A stretch of DNA of 64,000 nt from Granulicella aggregans (GCF_014203275.1 NZ_JACHIP010000004.1:248001-312000), one strand, 5' to 3'; shown: positions 16,789 through 26,695, counted from the stretch's first letter. Program-made: numbers and translations. Notes: a model not told the origin generated them from the sequence alone.

Positions 16789-17382
16789 TTGACCCGCACC
16801 CCCATTCTCCGTACCGTTAAAGCTGTGCTCATCACTCCGTTCGATCTCGAAAAAGAGTCGCTTCAGATTCACGAATCCATCGCTCCCGGTGTGATCGACT
16901 ATGCGGTCGATATCTCGCAGATCGGCGCGATGCCGGTTGACGGGCAGGCGGATCTGATCGTCGAGCATCGTGGATCGCACGAGTTCGTGAACGATATCCG
17001 GCTGCGGGCGGACTACACCGCGAACTTCGAGGTGCTGTGCGCGCGGTGTCTCGATCCTGTTCCGGTGCCACTTTCGGGGAACTTTGACCTGATCTTCCGG
17101 CCTGCGAGCGCGGATGCCGTGTCCGGCGAGCGAGCAATTACCGTCGACGAGACAGAAATCGGGTATTATGAAGAGAGCGGTCTTTTGCTTGAGGATGTCG
17201 TGCGCGAGCAGGTGCTTCTTTCCTTGCCCAATCGCACGCTCTGCACGCCGGACTGCAAGGGACTTTGTCCGAGCTGTGGTCAGAATCTGAATAGCGCGTC
17301 CTGCAACTGTGAGAAGGCTCCGGCCGATCCAAGGTGGAATGCTCTAGCCGGTCTGGCAGGCACGATCAAGCTCAAGAACTAG
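16789..17382 (+). CDS. yceD: YceD/DUF177 family protein
   Basis: A 197-residue member of the YceD (DUF177) family, linked to large ribosomal RNA processing or accumulation in plants and bacteria and encoded next to rpmF. The signature cysteine motif reads VLCARCLDPV near residue 83. A C-terminal set of cysteines (CTPDC, CPSC, CNC) near residues 150-180 probably binds zinc. The TTG at 16789 has AGCAGG upstream; a GTG at 16825 is possible. It is the first gene of the conserved yceD-rpmF-plsX cluster, which fits its identity. Confidence 0.88.
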   Translation: MTRTPILRTVKAVLITPFDLEKESLQIHESIAPGVIDYAVDISQIGAMPVDGQADLIVEHRGSHEFVNDIRLRADYTANFEVLCARCLDPVPVPLSGNFDLIFRPASADAVSGERAITVDETEIGYYEESGLLLEDVVREQVLLSLPNRTLCTPDCKGLCPSCGQNLNSASCNCEKAPADPRWNALAGLAGTIKLKN

Positions 17383-17470
17383 CTGCATATATTGATTTTT
17401 CATGGTCATCCCAAGCGACGCGCTCGTTTCTTCATGAGCGCTTCCGGGACCAGACCGAAAGGGAACTGCA

Positions 17471-17656
17471 ATGCCTAATCCGAAACGGCGCCATTCCAAG
17501 CAGCGCACCGCGAAGCGCCGCAGCCACGACTTCCTGACCCCCACCGGCACCTCCGAGTGCCCGAACTGCCACGAGCGCAAGCTGCCCCACCGCGTCTGCA
17601 AGAAGTGCGGAACGTACAAGGGCCGCGAAGTGGTCGCAGTCGCACAGGCAAGCTAA
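17471..17656 (+). CDS. rpmF: 50S ribosomal protein L32
   Basis: L32 is a small zinc-ribbon protein of the large ribosomal subunit. The 61 residues match the family: [19 protein letters not shown] at the start, then two cysteine pairs CPNC and CKKC that bind zinc, then [16 protein letters not shown] lies shortly before the ATG. It is placed between yceD and plsX as in many bacteria. Confidence 0.97.
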   Translation: MPNPKRRHSKQRTAKRRSHDFLTPTGTSECPNCHERKLPHRVCKKCGTYKGREVVAVAQAS

Positions 17657-17675
17657 GGTTGCGTGCCGGTTCGAT

Positions 17676-17708
17676 CCCACATCTCAGAGTCGAGATGTGG
17701 GGCACCCG
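17676..17708. repeat. palindromic intergenic repeat family C, copy 1
   Basis: A 10-base-pair stem CCCACATCTC (17676-17685) / GAGATGTGGG (17692-17701) with a 6-base loop, followed by GCACCCGG. Related palindromes are at 22930-22970 and 40680-40735. It lies in the gap between rpmF and plsX and has no T-run, so it is not a standard terminator. Confidence 0.65.
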
Positions 17709-17736
17709 GATTCGTGGAAATAGATAAAGCCCGCTG

Positions 17737-18738
17737 ATGCCAATCGACATCGTTGTAGACGCAATGGGCTCCGACAAGGCCCCCGAACCTGAGGTTCGCG
17801 GGGCAATTCTTGCTGCCCGTCAGTTTGACGTGCGGGTGCATCTTGTTGGCCCCGAAGATATCGTTCGCCCTGTCCTACGCTCGCACTTGAAGGGGCAGAA
17901 GCTACCTGTGTTCATCGTGCCCGCCACCGAGTGGATCACGATGACGGACAAGGCTGCTTCGGCTGTTCGCAGCAAACGTGACTCGTCCATGCGCGTTGGC
18001 GTGAAGATGGTACGCGAAGGGCGAGCGGCGGGGTTCTTTACCGCTGGCAACACCGGCGCGGCGATGGCAACGGCGAAGATGGTCTTCGGGATGTTGGCCG
18101 GGGTCGATCGGCCTGCGCTGGCGACGATCCTTCCTACCATCTCGGGAAGCCCGTCTTTTCTGATGGATGTGGGCGCGAATGTCGATAGCGAGCCCGAAAA
18201 TCTCTGTCAGTTTGCCGTGATGGGATCGATCTATGCGCGGGACGTTCTGGGCATAGCGAATCCTCGGGTTGGGCTGCTGTCGATCGGCGAGGAAGACTCG
18301 AAGGGCAATGCGCTGACGCGCGATACGCTCCCGCTGCTGCGGAATCTCCCCATCAACTTCATTGGCAATGTGGAAGGGCGCGATCTCTTCAACAACAACA
18401 CGGACGTGACGGTGTGCGACGGCTTCGTCGGCAACGTGGCGCTGAAGTCAGTTGAAGGCGCGGCGCATCTGTTTCGCTCGCTGCTGCGGGAGTCGCTGAA
18501 GTCTACTGTGACCTCGCAGGTGGGCGCTCTGCTGTCGCGGCAGGCGTTTGGCGACTTTAAGAAGCGGCTCGACTACTCCGAGTACGGCGGAGCTCCGCTG
18601 CTGGGTGTGCGCGGGGTGTGCATCGTGGGGCATGGGTCGTCGAACGACCGGGCGATCATGAACGGCATTCGCGTGGCGGCAGAGTTTGCGCAGGCCAAGG
18701 TGAACTCCGAGATTGAAGCCGCCATGAACGGGCACTAA
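17737..18738 (+). CDS. plsX: phosphate acyltransferase PlsX
   Basis: PlsX converts acyl-ACP to acyl-phosphate, the first step of the PlsX/PlsY route to phosphatidic acid at the membrane. The 333-residue length is usual. It opens [20 protein letters not shown], the family hallmark, and has [36 protein letters not shown] and a closing [14 protein letters not shown]. It follows rpmF by 80 bases in a cluster that links ribosome assembly to lipid synthesis. No fabH follows; an unrelated acyltransferase gene runs the other way. Confidence 0.96.
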   Translation: MPIDIVVDAMGSDKAPEPEVRGAILAARQFDVRVHLVGPEDIVRPVLRSHLKGQKLPVFIVPATEWITMTDKAASAVRSKRDSSMRVGVKMVREGRAAGFFTAGNTGAAMATAKMVFGMLAGVDRPALATILPTISGSPSFLMDVGANVDSEPENLCQFAVMGSIYARDVLGIANPRVGLLSIGEEDSKGNALTRDTLPLLRNLPINFIGNVEGRDLFNNNTDVTVCDGFVGNVALKSVEGAAHLFRSLLRESLKSTVTSQVGALLSRQAFGDFKKRLDYSEYGGAPLLGVRGVCIVGHGSSNDRAIMNGIRVAAEFAQAKVNSEIEAAMNGH

Positions 18739-18767
18739 GTCGTACTTTGTACTCCTTCGGAGCTTCT

Positions 18768-19979
18768 TCAGGTCGCGTTGACCGCATCGGCCTCTTTCTT
18801 TGCGGGTGACTTGCTGCGGCGATCAACCATCTGTGCGAGCGTTCGGCCGAGACGCATCGAAGGCATCTCCACCCATCGATGAAAGGCTGCTGCAGCAAGC
18901 AGCGACAGCATCACAAATGGAACCACTGAAGGTCCGGGCGATACCTTTCCGTAGAGAACAATTGCCAATAGCATCAGGATCGGCATGTGTATCAGGTAGA
19001 GGCTGTAGGAGACTTTGCCGAGCCAGCGTAGAGGGCGAAGACGCAGGGTCCGGGATAGCCATCCACCTGGTACGAGAGCCAGCATGATGAAGTAAGCCGC
19101 GCCGAGGCCGGCGGTGAAGTCGCGCAGGAACCGCGGTATGTGAAGCGCTGCGTTGTACTGATAGAGCCCCAGCGAGACGACCAGCAGGACGTTGAGAAGC
19201 CACGAGGGGAGGCGTTCGAGCCGCGCGACGATCGTGGTCCGGTGGCGGGCGAGTATCGACCCAACGAGGAAGATTCCGCAGAAGGCGATCGTCAACGACC
19301 AGAAGATAGAAGGCACTCCGGGATATCCGGCACCGGTGTAGGGAGCGGAGAAGCGGTCGATCAGGCGAGCTGCGACCTGTAGCGAAAGTGCAATCAGGAA
19401 AGCCACCCAGGGCCTGAGACGGAGACTGACCAGGCACAGGAGCGGGAAGATCAGCGAGATTCGCATCTCGTGGACCAGAGACCAGACCGGCGTGTTGTAG
19501 GCATAGACGTCGTATCTTCCAAGGAAGGCGATGTGCTGCGCCATCAGAGGAAGCGAAGGGGCTTCACGCCAGGAAAGTTTGAACCCTTCGCCGTACATCT
19601 CCATCCCGTGGTATCGCCAGCAGCAGAGCGCTGCGAAAGCCAGAGCCGCAAGGTAAGGCAGGTAGATGCGGCAGACGCGCCGTATTGCGTAAGCCGCGTA
19701 GCCCGGCGGCTCTGCCGTCATCTGCGGCAGTGTAAGTACGAAACCGCTGAGAACGAAGAACATCATGACCGCGGCGGTCCCACTGGTGAGCAGCGGGATG
19801 TAGACGACGTACTTCACATACTCTGGCGGCGCAGTCTGCAGCCAACCTTCGAGAAAGTGAAGCAGCACCACGGACATTGCCGCCAGGCCACGTAGCGAAT
19901 CGAGTTCGACAAGGTGGATCCTATCCTGTGCCTGTTGCTCGTTCCGAAACGGGTCGAAAAGAAGGTGACGCAACTTCAT
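18768..19979 (-). CDS. acyltransferase family 3 membrane protein (OafA/YrhL-like)
   Basis: An integral membrane O-acyltransferase of 403 residues. Start ATG 19979 has AAGGA five bases upstream; the frame runs on to a GTG at 20003. The N-terminal segment LRGLAAMSVVLLHFLEGWL carries the conserved His, and FFVLSGFVL and YNTPVWSLVHEMRISL are standard motifs. About ten hydrophobic segments follow. Proteins of this family acylate sugars of lipopolysaccharide, peptidoglycan or small molecules; the substrate is unknown. There is no SGNH extension. Confidence 0.88.
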   Translation of the reverse strand: MKLRHLLFDPFRNEQQAQDRIHLVELDSLRGLAAMSVVLLHFLEGWLQTAPPEYVKYVVYIPLLTSGTAAVMMFFVLSGFVLTLPQMTAEPPGYAAYAIRRVCRIYLPYLAALAFAALCCWRYHGMEMYGEGFKLSWREAPSLPLMAQHIAFLGRYDVYAYNTPVWSLVHEMRISLIFPLLCLVSLRLRPWVAFLIALSLQVAARLIDRFSAPYTGAGYPGVPSIFWSLTIAFCGIFLVGSILARHRTTIVARLERLPSWLLNVLLVVSLGLYQYNAALHIPRFLRDFTAGLGAAYFIMLALVPGGWLSRTLRLRPLRWLGKVSYSLYLIHMPILMLLAIVLYGKVSPGPSVVPFVMLSLLAAAAFHRWVEMPSMRLGRTLAQMVDRRSKSPAKKEADAVNAT

Positions 19980-20287
19980 AAGTGTCCTTGATGCGCTTTT
20001 CACAACGTGGTTGCGCGAGTGTAGCTCATCTGCGGCCCAGGTTCCGGCAAGGCTTCCGCGGTCGAAGAACTAAAGTTTTGAAGATGTGGCGCGGAGCTCG
20101 CCGTCATTTGCCTCGATCTCGCATGCAGGGAACACGAAAAACGGTTACGGGTTGATCTCGGACTGATGCTGTCGTATATTGGGTTGAGAGCAATCCAGAC
20201 TATTCCAGTCGGATATTGAAAACGGGGCACTTGCCCCGAACGACCCCGCACGTCTGTACGCCCGCACGGCCGTACAAAGGAGTACGA

Positions 20288-22879
20288 ATGCAAGAGATCC
20301 TGAACACCCGGAAGAGCCCCTGGCTCGCACTTGGAACACTGGCGGCATACACCGTGATGGGCGCTGGCCGCCCGGCCATGGCGAGTACACCGAACGAAGA
20401 TGGATTGGCGGCTGGCGAGCCTCCGGCGACGACCAAGCCGGTGCGGCAGTTCAATATCCCGGCCGGTCCTCTGGATGGTGCCATTGCGACGTATGAGGCT
20501 CTGACTGGGCTCACCATCTCTACTTCCCTCCCCGGAAAGACTTTGGCCCCTTTCGACAGCAATGGTGTTAGCGGGCTTTACACCAATGAGGAGGCGCTGA
20601 AGCTGATCCTTGCCGGGACGGGGCTTGAGGCCACGGCGGGTGTGAATGCGCGGTCGCTGGTGATTGGGATTCGCCAGCACGCGGACTCGGTGGACGTGAG
20701 TGCGGGACTTCCCGATGCTCTTGCGATGACGAAGTTCACCGAGCCGCTGCTGGACACGCCGCAGACGGTTGTGGCCGTGCCGAAGTTCGTGCTCGAGGAT
20801 GAGGGCAACACGACGTTGCGTGACGCGCTCCGCAACGTTCCCGGTATCAGCATGGCTGCGGGCGAGTCCGGCGCGCAGGGCGATAACCTGACGATTCGGG
20901 GCTTCACGGCGCGTAACGACATTTTCCTCGATGGCATTCGCGACTTCGGCAGCTACTACCGCGACAGCTTCGACTACGAGCAGATCGAGGTGCTGGAAGG
21001 CCCGGCCGGTGTGCAGTTTGGCCGCGGGTCAACGGGCGGCGTGATCAACCAGGAGAGCAAGGTTCCGCAGGCGCAGGATTTCGTCAAGGTAGGAGCGGTC
21101 TTCGGGACAGACCTCACCCGGCGTATCACCGCCGACATCAACAAGCCGCTGCCTGACCTTGGAGATGGGACTGCGTTCCGGATGAACGTCGTCGCTACCG
21201 AGGGCGGAGTTGCGGGTCGGCCGTACGCGGAGAACCGGCACTATGGCGTGGCACCCTCGATCACCTTCGGGATGAACTCGAAGACGCGGTACACGGTCAG
21301 CTACTTCCACTTCACGGAGAGCGATACGCCGGACTATGGGTTGCCCTGGTTCTTCTCGAAGGTAGCGCCTACGAGTCGCCACAATTACTTCGGCTTCCCG
21401 GACCAGAACTATCTTCGAACCAGCGACGACATTCTTACGGGTAAGGTGGACCATGACTTCGGCCAAAACGTTGCGTTGCACTCGATCGCGCGATGGGCGA
21501 ACTACCCGCGTCAGGCGCAGATTACCGAGCCGCAGATCTGCTCGAATGCTGCGTTCAGTGTGCCGGTAGGTGGTGTCATCGCAGCAAAGTACTTCCCGAC
21601 CTCCTCGATCAATAGCAAGCAACATTGTAGCTACACGCCGGCGAGCGATCCAGCTACGATCGCCGTCAATCGGAATCAGCTTCAGATCAAGAGTGTGGAA
21701 GGCGATCTCTGGGACCAGACAGAGTTGACCGCGCGCTTCAAGGTTCTGGGCATCGGAAACAACTTCGCGGGAGGTGCAGAAGGCGGTCGCGAAGTGTCGA
21801 ACCCGATCCGCACGAGCTATACCTTGAACAGTGTCAACAGTGTCCCTTCGACAAGCCTGCTGCACCCGAACCCCCATGACAGCTTCGGCGGCACCGGATA
21901 TATCTCCACGATCGTGCATACCACGTCGAAGAGCGCGGGGGTCTACTTCGTCGATACCATCCACCTGGGCCGGCTCTTCGAGGCAAGCGGAGGTGTGCGA
22001 TGGGACTACTTCGATACGAACTTCAACTCCTACCAGCCCGTGGCTCCGCCGACTGGAGGAGCTGTCAGCGCCGCGATTCCGCCGCAGGAGCAGGTGGTTA
22101 CACAGCCTACCTATCGCGCGGCGTTCGTCTACAAGCCGACTCAGCATGGCAGCGTTTACTTCGACTATGGCACCAGCTTCAATCCTTCTGCCGAGTCGCT
22201 TTCACTCAGCGTTGCTACGAAGTTGCTTCCACCTGAAGAGAACGAGACTTATGAAGTGGGCGCAAAGTATAGCTTGCTTCACGACAAGCTCATGCTCGAT
22301 GGCGCGTGGTTCCACACGACGAAAGACAACGCTCGAGAGACTGACCCCACAAACTCAAACAACATTGTGCTTGCGGGCAATCAACTCGTGAAGGGCGCGC
22401 AGATGAGCATGGTCGGCAAGCTGCCGCAAGGGACGGATGTGATCCTGGGATACGCCTATCTCGATAGCGCGGTTACGTACTCGAAGCTCTTTCCGGCTTC
22501 CATCGGCTATCCGCTTGCAAACGTTCCGAGGCAGACGTTCAACTTCTTCGTGACGCATCGTCTTCCAGGGCGCCTGAACGCTGGTTTCGGCGGCAACTCA
22601 CTTTCAGCTCGCACTGCCAGTTCGACTGTGCCGTATGTCCCTACAGGCTACTCGGCCAACGCGGACGGGACGTACACCGTCACCAGTGTTGCGATGAAGG
22701 CTGTGCCTAGCTACTGGGTCTTCAATGCGATGCTTCGCCGCCCCTTGACCGACCGCCTCGACCTTCAGGCGAACGTCTACAACCTGACGAACAAGTTCTA
22801 TATCGACCAGCCTCACCCCAGCCACCTGATCCCCGGTGCTGGATTGAACGCTCAGGTCGGGGTCAACTTCAAGTTTTAG
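20288..22879 (+). CDS. TonB-dependent siderophore receptor with STN domain
   Basis: An outer-membrane receptor of 863 residues that imports ferric siderophores using the TonB system. The start ATG 20288 has AAAGGAG upstream; a longer frame from 20216 lacks support. A signal peptide is followed by a short STN domain (RQFNIPAGPLDGAIATYEAL), found in receptors that signal through a membrane sigma regulator. The plug includes LLDTPQTVVAVPKFVLED, LTIRGFTARNDIFLDGIRD and EVLEGPAGVQFGRGS. The barrel ends with a C-terminal aromatic residue (VGVNFKF). The next gene is a PiuC/YbiX-type dioxygenase, which pairs with catecholate receptors such as Fiu, so a catecholate siderophore is a fair guess. No sigma/anti-sigma gene is nearby. 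Confidence 0.93.
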   Translation: MQEILNTRKSPWLALGTLAAYTVMGAGRPAMASTPNEDGLAAGEPPATTKPVRQFNIPAGPLDGAIATYEALTGLTISTSLPGKTLAPFDSNGVSGLYTNEEALKLILAGTGLEATAGVNARSLVIGIRQHADSVDVSAGLPDALAMTKFTEPLLDTPQTVVAVPKFVLEDEGNTTLRDALRNVPGISMAAGESGAQGDNLTIRGFTARNDIFLDGIRDFGSYYRDSFDYEQIEVLEGPAGVQFGRGSTGGVINQESKVPQAQDFVKVGAVFGTDLTRRITADINKPLPDLGDGTAFRMNVVATEGGVAGRPYAENRHYGVAPSITFGMNSKTRYTVSYFHFTESDTPDYGLPWFFSKVAPTSRHNYFGFPDQNYLRTSDDILTGKVDHDFGQNVALHSIARWANYPRQAQITEPQICSNAAFSVPVGGVIAAKYFPTSSINSKQHCSYTPASDPATIAVNRNQLQIKSVEGDLWDQTELTARFKVLGIGNNFAGGAEGGREVSNPIRTSYTLNSVNSVPSTSLLHPNPHDSFGGTGYISTIVHTTSKSAGVYFVDTIHLGRLFEASGGVRWDYFDTNFNSYQPVAPPTGGAVSAAIPPQEQVVTQPTYRAAFVYKPTQHGSVYFDYGTSFNPSAESLSLSVATKLLPPEENETYEVGAKYSLLHDKLMLDGAWFHTTKDNARETDPTNSNNIVLAGNQLVKGAQMSMVGKLPQGTDVILGYAYLDSAVTYSKLFPASIGYPLANVPRQTFNFFVTHRLPGRLNAGFGGNSLSARTASSTVPYVPTGYSANADGTYTVTSVAMKAVPSYWVFNAMLRRPLTDRLDLQANVYNLTNKFYIDQPHPSHLIPGAGLNAQVGVNFKF

Positions 22880-22929
22880 CCATTGCATGGAGCGCACGCG
22901 CTTCGCGCCAATATCCGAGATGAGAAATT

Positions 22930-22970
22930 GGGTACCCCCACATCTTGATTCTGAGATGTGGGACTCACCC
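22930..22970. repeat. palindromic intergenic repeat family C, copy 2
   Basis: A 9-base-pair stem CCCACATCT (22937-22945) / AGATGTGGG (22954-22962) closes a short loop. It shares its stem with the copy at 17676-17708 and lies between the siderophore receptor and the dioxygenase gene. Confidence 0.6.
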
Positions 22971-23043
22971 CTTTAGTACGTAACCTGATTGGTTGCATAT
23001 CGATTCAAGTAACTCCAGAAATTACAAATAGAAAGTTGCCAAG

Positions 23044-23748
23044 ATGCTGATCACGATTTCTGAGGTATTTAACGCTGAACAAGTGGCCGAAGCGCGTAAG
23101 GCGCTGGCCGAGGCAAACTGGGTAGACGGCAAGGTCACTGCCGGCTACCAGGCGCGCGAAGTGAAGAACAACATGCAGATCCCAGAGGGCAGCCCTATCG
23201 CTGTTGCCCTGGGAGACATGGTGCTGAAGGGTCTCGCGCGGTCGCCGCTCTTTATGTCGGCGGCCCTCCCTCTGCGGGTGTTCCCGCCGATGTTCAACAG
23301 CTACAGCGGCGGGCAGACCTTCGGGACTCATGTGGATACGGCGATCCGTCAGATTGCATCCACGGGGCAGCGAATCCGCACCGACCTTTCAGCGACGTTG
23401 TTTCTGACCGCGCCGGATGAGTATGACGGCGGCGAGTTGGTCGTCGAAGATGCGTATGGAACGCACAGCGTGAAGCTTCCGGCGGGAGATATGGTGCTGT
23501 ATCCAGCGACGAGTCTGCATCGGGTCGAGCCGGTGACCCGCGGGGCACGCGTATCGAGCTTCTTCTGGATACAGAGCATGGTCCGGCAGGATATGCAGAG
23601 AACGCTGCTCTTTGATCTCGACGCTTCGATTCAGCGGCTTGCTGGCGTTGCGGCGCAGGCATCGGGGGGCAATCCAGCGATCGCGCAGACCGGTGTGCAG
23701 TTGACCGGGGTTTATCACAATCTGCTGCGGCAGTGGTCGGAGATGTAG
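23044..23748 (+). CDS. PKHD-type Fe(II)/2-oxoglutarate dioxygenase (PiuC/YbiX)
   Basis: A cytoplasmic 234-residue dioxygenase of the PiuC/YbiX family. The iron-binding triad is complete: His96 and Asp98 in GTHVDTAIR, and His159 in SLHRVEPV, with an Arg in VTRGARVSS that holds the oxoglutarate. It opens [10 protein letters not shown] and ends with the family helix [12 protein letters not shown]. In gammaproteobacteria this gene is next to the catecholate receptor genes fiu or piuA, and the same pairing is seen here, 164 bases after the receptor. The role in siderophore use is not settled. The pair suggests a conserved function in iron uptake. Confidence 0.93.
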   Translation: MLITISEVFNAEQVAEARKALAEANWVDGKVTAGYQAREVKNNMQIPEGSPIAVALGDMVLKGLARSPLFMSAALPLRVFPPMFNSYSGGQTFGTHVDTAIRQIASTGQRIRTDLSATLFLTAPDEYDGGELVVEDAYGTHSVKLPAGDMVLYPATSLHRVEPVTRGARVSSFFWIQSMVRQDMQRTLLFDLDASIQRLAGVAAQASGGNPAIAQTGVQLTGVYHNLLRQWSEM

Positions 23749-23753
23749 AGCCG

Positions 23754-23822
23754 AAAGGCGAAATGCGGGGGTCTCTCCGCTGCGCATTGCGATGGGGCCG
23801 CAAGGCTTCGGTCGAGATGACG
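23754..23822 (+). repeat. intergenic repeat family A, copy 2
   Basis: The segment opens AAAGGCGAAATGCGGGGG, continues TCTCTCCGCTGCGC and ends CGGTCGAGATGACG, like the copies at 8604-8656 and 38231-38279. It has an insert of about 16 bases in the middle. It lies between a plus-strand gene end and the convergent diguanylate cyclase. Confidence 0.7.
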
Positions 23823-23839
23823 TTCTTTATTGAGGGGAC

Positions 23840-25288
23840 TTAGGCGTCGGGAAAGAGCGGCGTGGGCTTGGGCCTGCGGGGTACGACAAGGGCCGGGCGG
23901 GCCCCTGGAACTCGTCGCCGGGGGCGAGGCTGAGGGGAGAAGCCTGGCGTGCCTTCGCTGTAGACCTCGAAGCATCCGCCGCCTCGGCGCTTGGCCTCGT
24001 ACATAGCGGCATCGGCGCGGGAGAAGAGTTCATCTGAGCTGGCAGCCTGAGTGGGATAGATGGCTATGCCGATGCTGCAGCTCATCCGAATGTTCTCAAG
24101 ACCCTCCGGACCGCCATTTGCGATCGCGGCGGTGACCTTTGCGGCGACACGGCGGATGTCGGCCTCCTGCTGCACGTCGGGCATGACAACGATGAACTCA
24201 TCGCCGCCGATGCGAAGGACGGAGTCAGTTCCGCGGACGGACTCACGGAGGCGCTGAGCGGCGGTTACGAGGACGAGGTCGCCGGCAGCGTGGCCGAGCG
24301 TATCGTTGACCTCTTTGAACATATCCATGTCGACCACGAAGAGGCCGACCTTGTTCTTATAGCGGATGGCGCGGTCGATGGCCTGCTGGACGCGGTCGTT
24401 CAAGAGGCTGCGATTGGGCAGGCCAGTGAGAACGTCGTGTTGCGCGCGATACTGCGCCGCTTGTTCTAATAGCTTGCGTTCGGTGATGTCGGCGGCGGAG
24501 ATGGCTATGCCGTCTTCGAGGCGGACGACTTCGTGGCGGATCCAGCGCGGGATGTCGTCATCAAGTTCCATGGGGAACTCCTGGACGATGGGCTCGCCAG
24601 ACATGACGACCTGCTTGTACTCGTCGAAGAAACCGCCACTGCGGTTTACGGGGATGAGCGCGCAGAGATACTGGCCGATGATCTCCTCGCGGGGCAGGCC
24701 GATGAGCTTCTCGCCGTTGGTGTTTAGGTAGGTGAACTCGAAGTCGATGATCTGACCATCGCTGCCGCGAACTGACTGCAGTGTGTAGAAGGCCTCAAGG
24801 CTGCTCTCGGAGGCGGCGATGAAGCGGGCTTCGTTCTGCTGGCTCCTGCGGGTGGTGGCGAGGAAGTCGCGGGTGCGTCCTACGAGGGCGGCGATGATTC
24901 CGGCGCTGACCACAGCGAGGGTGGCGGAGATCATCTCGGCCTGGGCGGAGAAGTCGAGGTCCTGGCGGAACAAGGCGAGCAGCCCCATGATGCGGGTCAC
25001 ACCAGAGATGGACATGAAGAGCGCGAAGATCAGGAAGATGCCGCGAATCTGCAGTAGTCCCTTGGACTTGCTGTACATGGAGAGGAAGGCCGCGGCGAGG
25101 ATGAAGTAGCTGATTGTCAGCACCATATCCGCGACAATGCTCAACGACCAGCCAGCCTCCGCGTGCGACGAATTGGTCGCCGCGGTATGTTGGAACCGGT
25201 GAAGCAGGAAAGCAGTAACGCAAACTGAGACCAAGCCAAGGGCCAGACCCCAGCGATTCGCTCGATTCGATAAGAAGGTCACGCGCAT
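23840..25288 (-). CDS. membrane diguanylate cyclase with PAS and GGDEF domains
   Basis: A 482-residue enzyme that makes the messenger cyclic di-GMP from two GTP. The N-terminal 140 residues contain about four membrane segments. A PAS-type domain (about 150-280) includes NGEKLIGLPREEIIGQY and ends SAADITERKLLEQAA. The GGDEF domain has HDVLTGLPNRSLL, GDEF at 362-365 within RIGGDEF and the inhibitory I-site RGTD at 352-355, five residues upstream, so product inhibition is likely. The Pro/Arg-rich C-terminal tail (PQPRPRRRVPGARP) is unusual. There is no EAL domain. It probably serves surface or motility decisions through proteins such as the PilZ protein in this window. Confidence 0.93.
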   Translation of the reverse strand: MRVTFLSNRANRWGLALGLVSVCVTAFLLHRFQHTAATNSSHAEAGWSLSIVADMVLTISYFILAAAFLSMYSKSKGLLQIRGIFLIFALFMSISGVTRIMGLLALFRQDLDFSAQAEMISATLAVVSAGIIAALVGRTRDFLATTRRSQQNEARFIAASESSLEAFYTLQSVRGSDGQIIDFEFTYLNTNGEKLIGLPREEIIGQYLCALIPVNRSGGFFDEYKQVVMSGEPIVQEFPMELDDDIPRWIRHEVVRLEDGIAISAADITERKLLEQAAQYRAQHDVLTGLPNRSLLNDRVQQAIDRAIRYKNKVGLFVVDMDMFKEVNDTLGHAAGDLVLVTAAQRLRESVRGTDSVLRIGGDEFIVVMPDVQQEADIRRVAAKVTAAIANGGPEGLENIRMSCSIGIAIYPTQAASSDELFSRADAAMYEAKRRGGGCFEVYSEGTPGFSPQPRPRRRVPGARPALVVPRRPKPTPLFPDA

Positions 25289-25412
25289 AGTTGGTGACGA
25301 TTCACTTTGTCAAAAGTTACCATTGGTAAGATGCAAGGTATGGATTTCGGGGAATTTATTTTCCTCGCCGAACCTCCAAGGGCCCCATCCGGGACAAGGA
25401 ATTAGAAATCCA

Positions 25413-26411
25413 GTGAAACAAAACGCCGCATCTTTACCGCCTGACGCAATATGGCGCACCGATTTCTTTGCTGGTTTGGTGCCGGATCAGACCGGCCGAC
25501 GCATCCTGATCACGGGAGCGAATAGTGGCATTGGGTATCCTGCGGCGCGTGAACTTGCGCGTGCGGGGGCGCATGTTCTGCTGGGATCACGTGACCGGAC
25601 GAAGGGTGAGGCGTCGGTGGAACGGCTGCGATCCGAGGTGCCTGCTGCGAGCGTGGAGTTGAGCGTCTTCGATCTTGCATCGCTCGATTCCGTAAGGGAG
25701 TTTGCAGCGCGTGAACTCGAGCGCGGGCTCCCGCTCGACGTGCTAATCGATAATGCAGGCGTGATGGCACCCCCGAAGCGGTTGGAGACGAAGGACGGAT
25801 TCGAGTTGCAATTCGGGACGAATGTGTTGGGGCACTTCGCCCTTACGGGGCTGTTGATGCCTGCGTTGGAGATGTCGGTGACGGCCTCGGCGGCAGTAGT
25901 GCCGCAGGCTCCGCGAGTTGTCATCGTTGCCTCGATTGCCCACAAGCGCGGAAGGATTGATTTCGAAGATCTGCAGTCGACTCGCTCTTATGTGCCCATG
26001 CGGGCGTATGCGCAGACAAAGCTGGCCGACCTGATGCTGGCTTTCGAGCTTGACCGCAGGTTACGGGCTAAAGGATCGACGATCGAATCGATTGCCGCTC
26101 ATCCTGGTGTGGCGAACACAAATCTTTTCCAGGTGGGTGATTACAATCCCGTGGAGAAGGTGATACGCCGGGTTGTGGGGCCGTTGATCGGAGCGCTGTT
26201 GGGTACGGCTCTCGATGGCGCTCTGCCGACGATCTATGCGGCGGCGGCTCGTGGTGCGCGGTCGGGCGGCTACTATGGGCCGCAGGGCTTCCGGGAGATG
26301 CGCGGCGGCGACGTGGGAGAGGCAGAGGTCGCACCGCAGGCGCTGGACGAAGCAGTGTCGGGGCGGCTCTGGAGACGATGCGAAGAGCTCACCGGAGTGA
26401 CTTTCGGCTAG
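25413..26411 (+). CDS. short-chain dehydrogenase/reductase
   Basis: An NAD(P)-dependent SDR of 332 residues read from GTG 25413; the frame continues to 25323 but the extra residues look non-coding. The cofactor motif is LITGANSGIGYPAARELARA near residue 30, the DNAGVMAPP strand follows, and the catalytic Tyr199 and Lys203 are in YAQTKLAD. The C-terminal part is longer than usual and resembles retinol-dehydrogenase/WWOX-like SDRs. No partner genes suggest a substrate. It is divergent from the diguanylate cyclase. Confidence 0.85.
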   Translation: MKQNAASLPPDAIWRTDFFAGLVPDQTGRRILITGANSGIGYPAARELARAGAHVLLGSRDRTKGEASVERLRSEVPAASVELSVFDLASLDSVREFAARELERGLPLDVLIDNAGVMAPPKRLETKDGFELQFGTNVLGHFALTGLLMPALEMSVTASAAVVPQAPRVVIVASIAHKRGRIDFEDLQSTRSYVPMRAYAQTKLADLMLAFELDRRLRAKGSTIESIAAHPGVANTNLFQVGDYNPVEKVIRRVVGPLIGALLGTALDGALPTIYAAAARGARSGGYYGPQGFREMRGGDVGEAEVAPQALDEAVSGRLWRRCEELTGVTFG

Positions 26412-26695
26412 CGTGGAACTGCATCTCGGATGAATCTCAAGGCGAACCTTAAGTCTCGCTGAAGAAAGTGTGAAACCTTCGTTCAAATTCACCGAGCCGT
26501 GATGAACTTCCGATGATATTTCGTTCATAATATGGGGTTTACGCTACATTCATGTGCCCGCAACATGCCATTAATCCCCTCCTCCTAGCTTCGTCCTATC
26601 TGCATCAGCCTGGATACTCCGCGCTCCTTTGAGCGACTTACGGACGAGAGCATGGCGCGCACGTGCGCCCCAGAGCCGGTGCACAAGGAGCTTCC

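Noticed and set aside
16470..16820. Plus-strand frame of 116 codons across 16470-16820
   Set aside because: It overlaps the two-helix membrane gene on the minus strand and the start of yceD, has no hydrophobic or family pattern, and ends in Pro/His-rich sequence typical of a shadow frame.
20004..20287. Fur box upstream of the siderophore receptor
   Set aside because: No sequence close to the GATAATGATAATCATTATC consensus was found by eye, so no operator is annotated.
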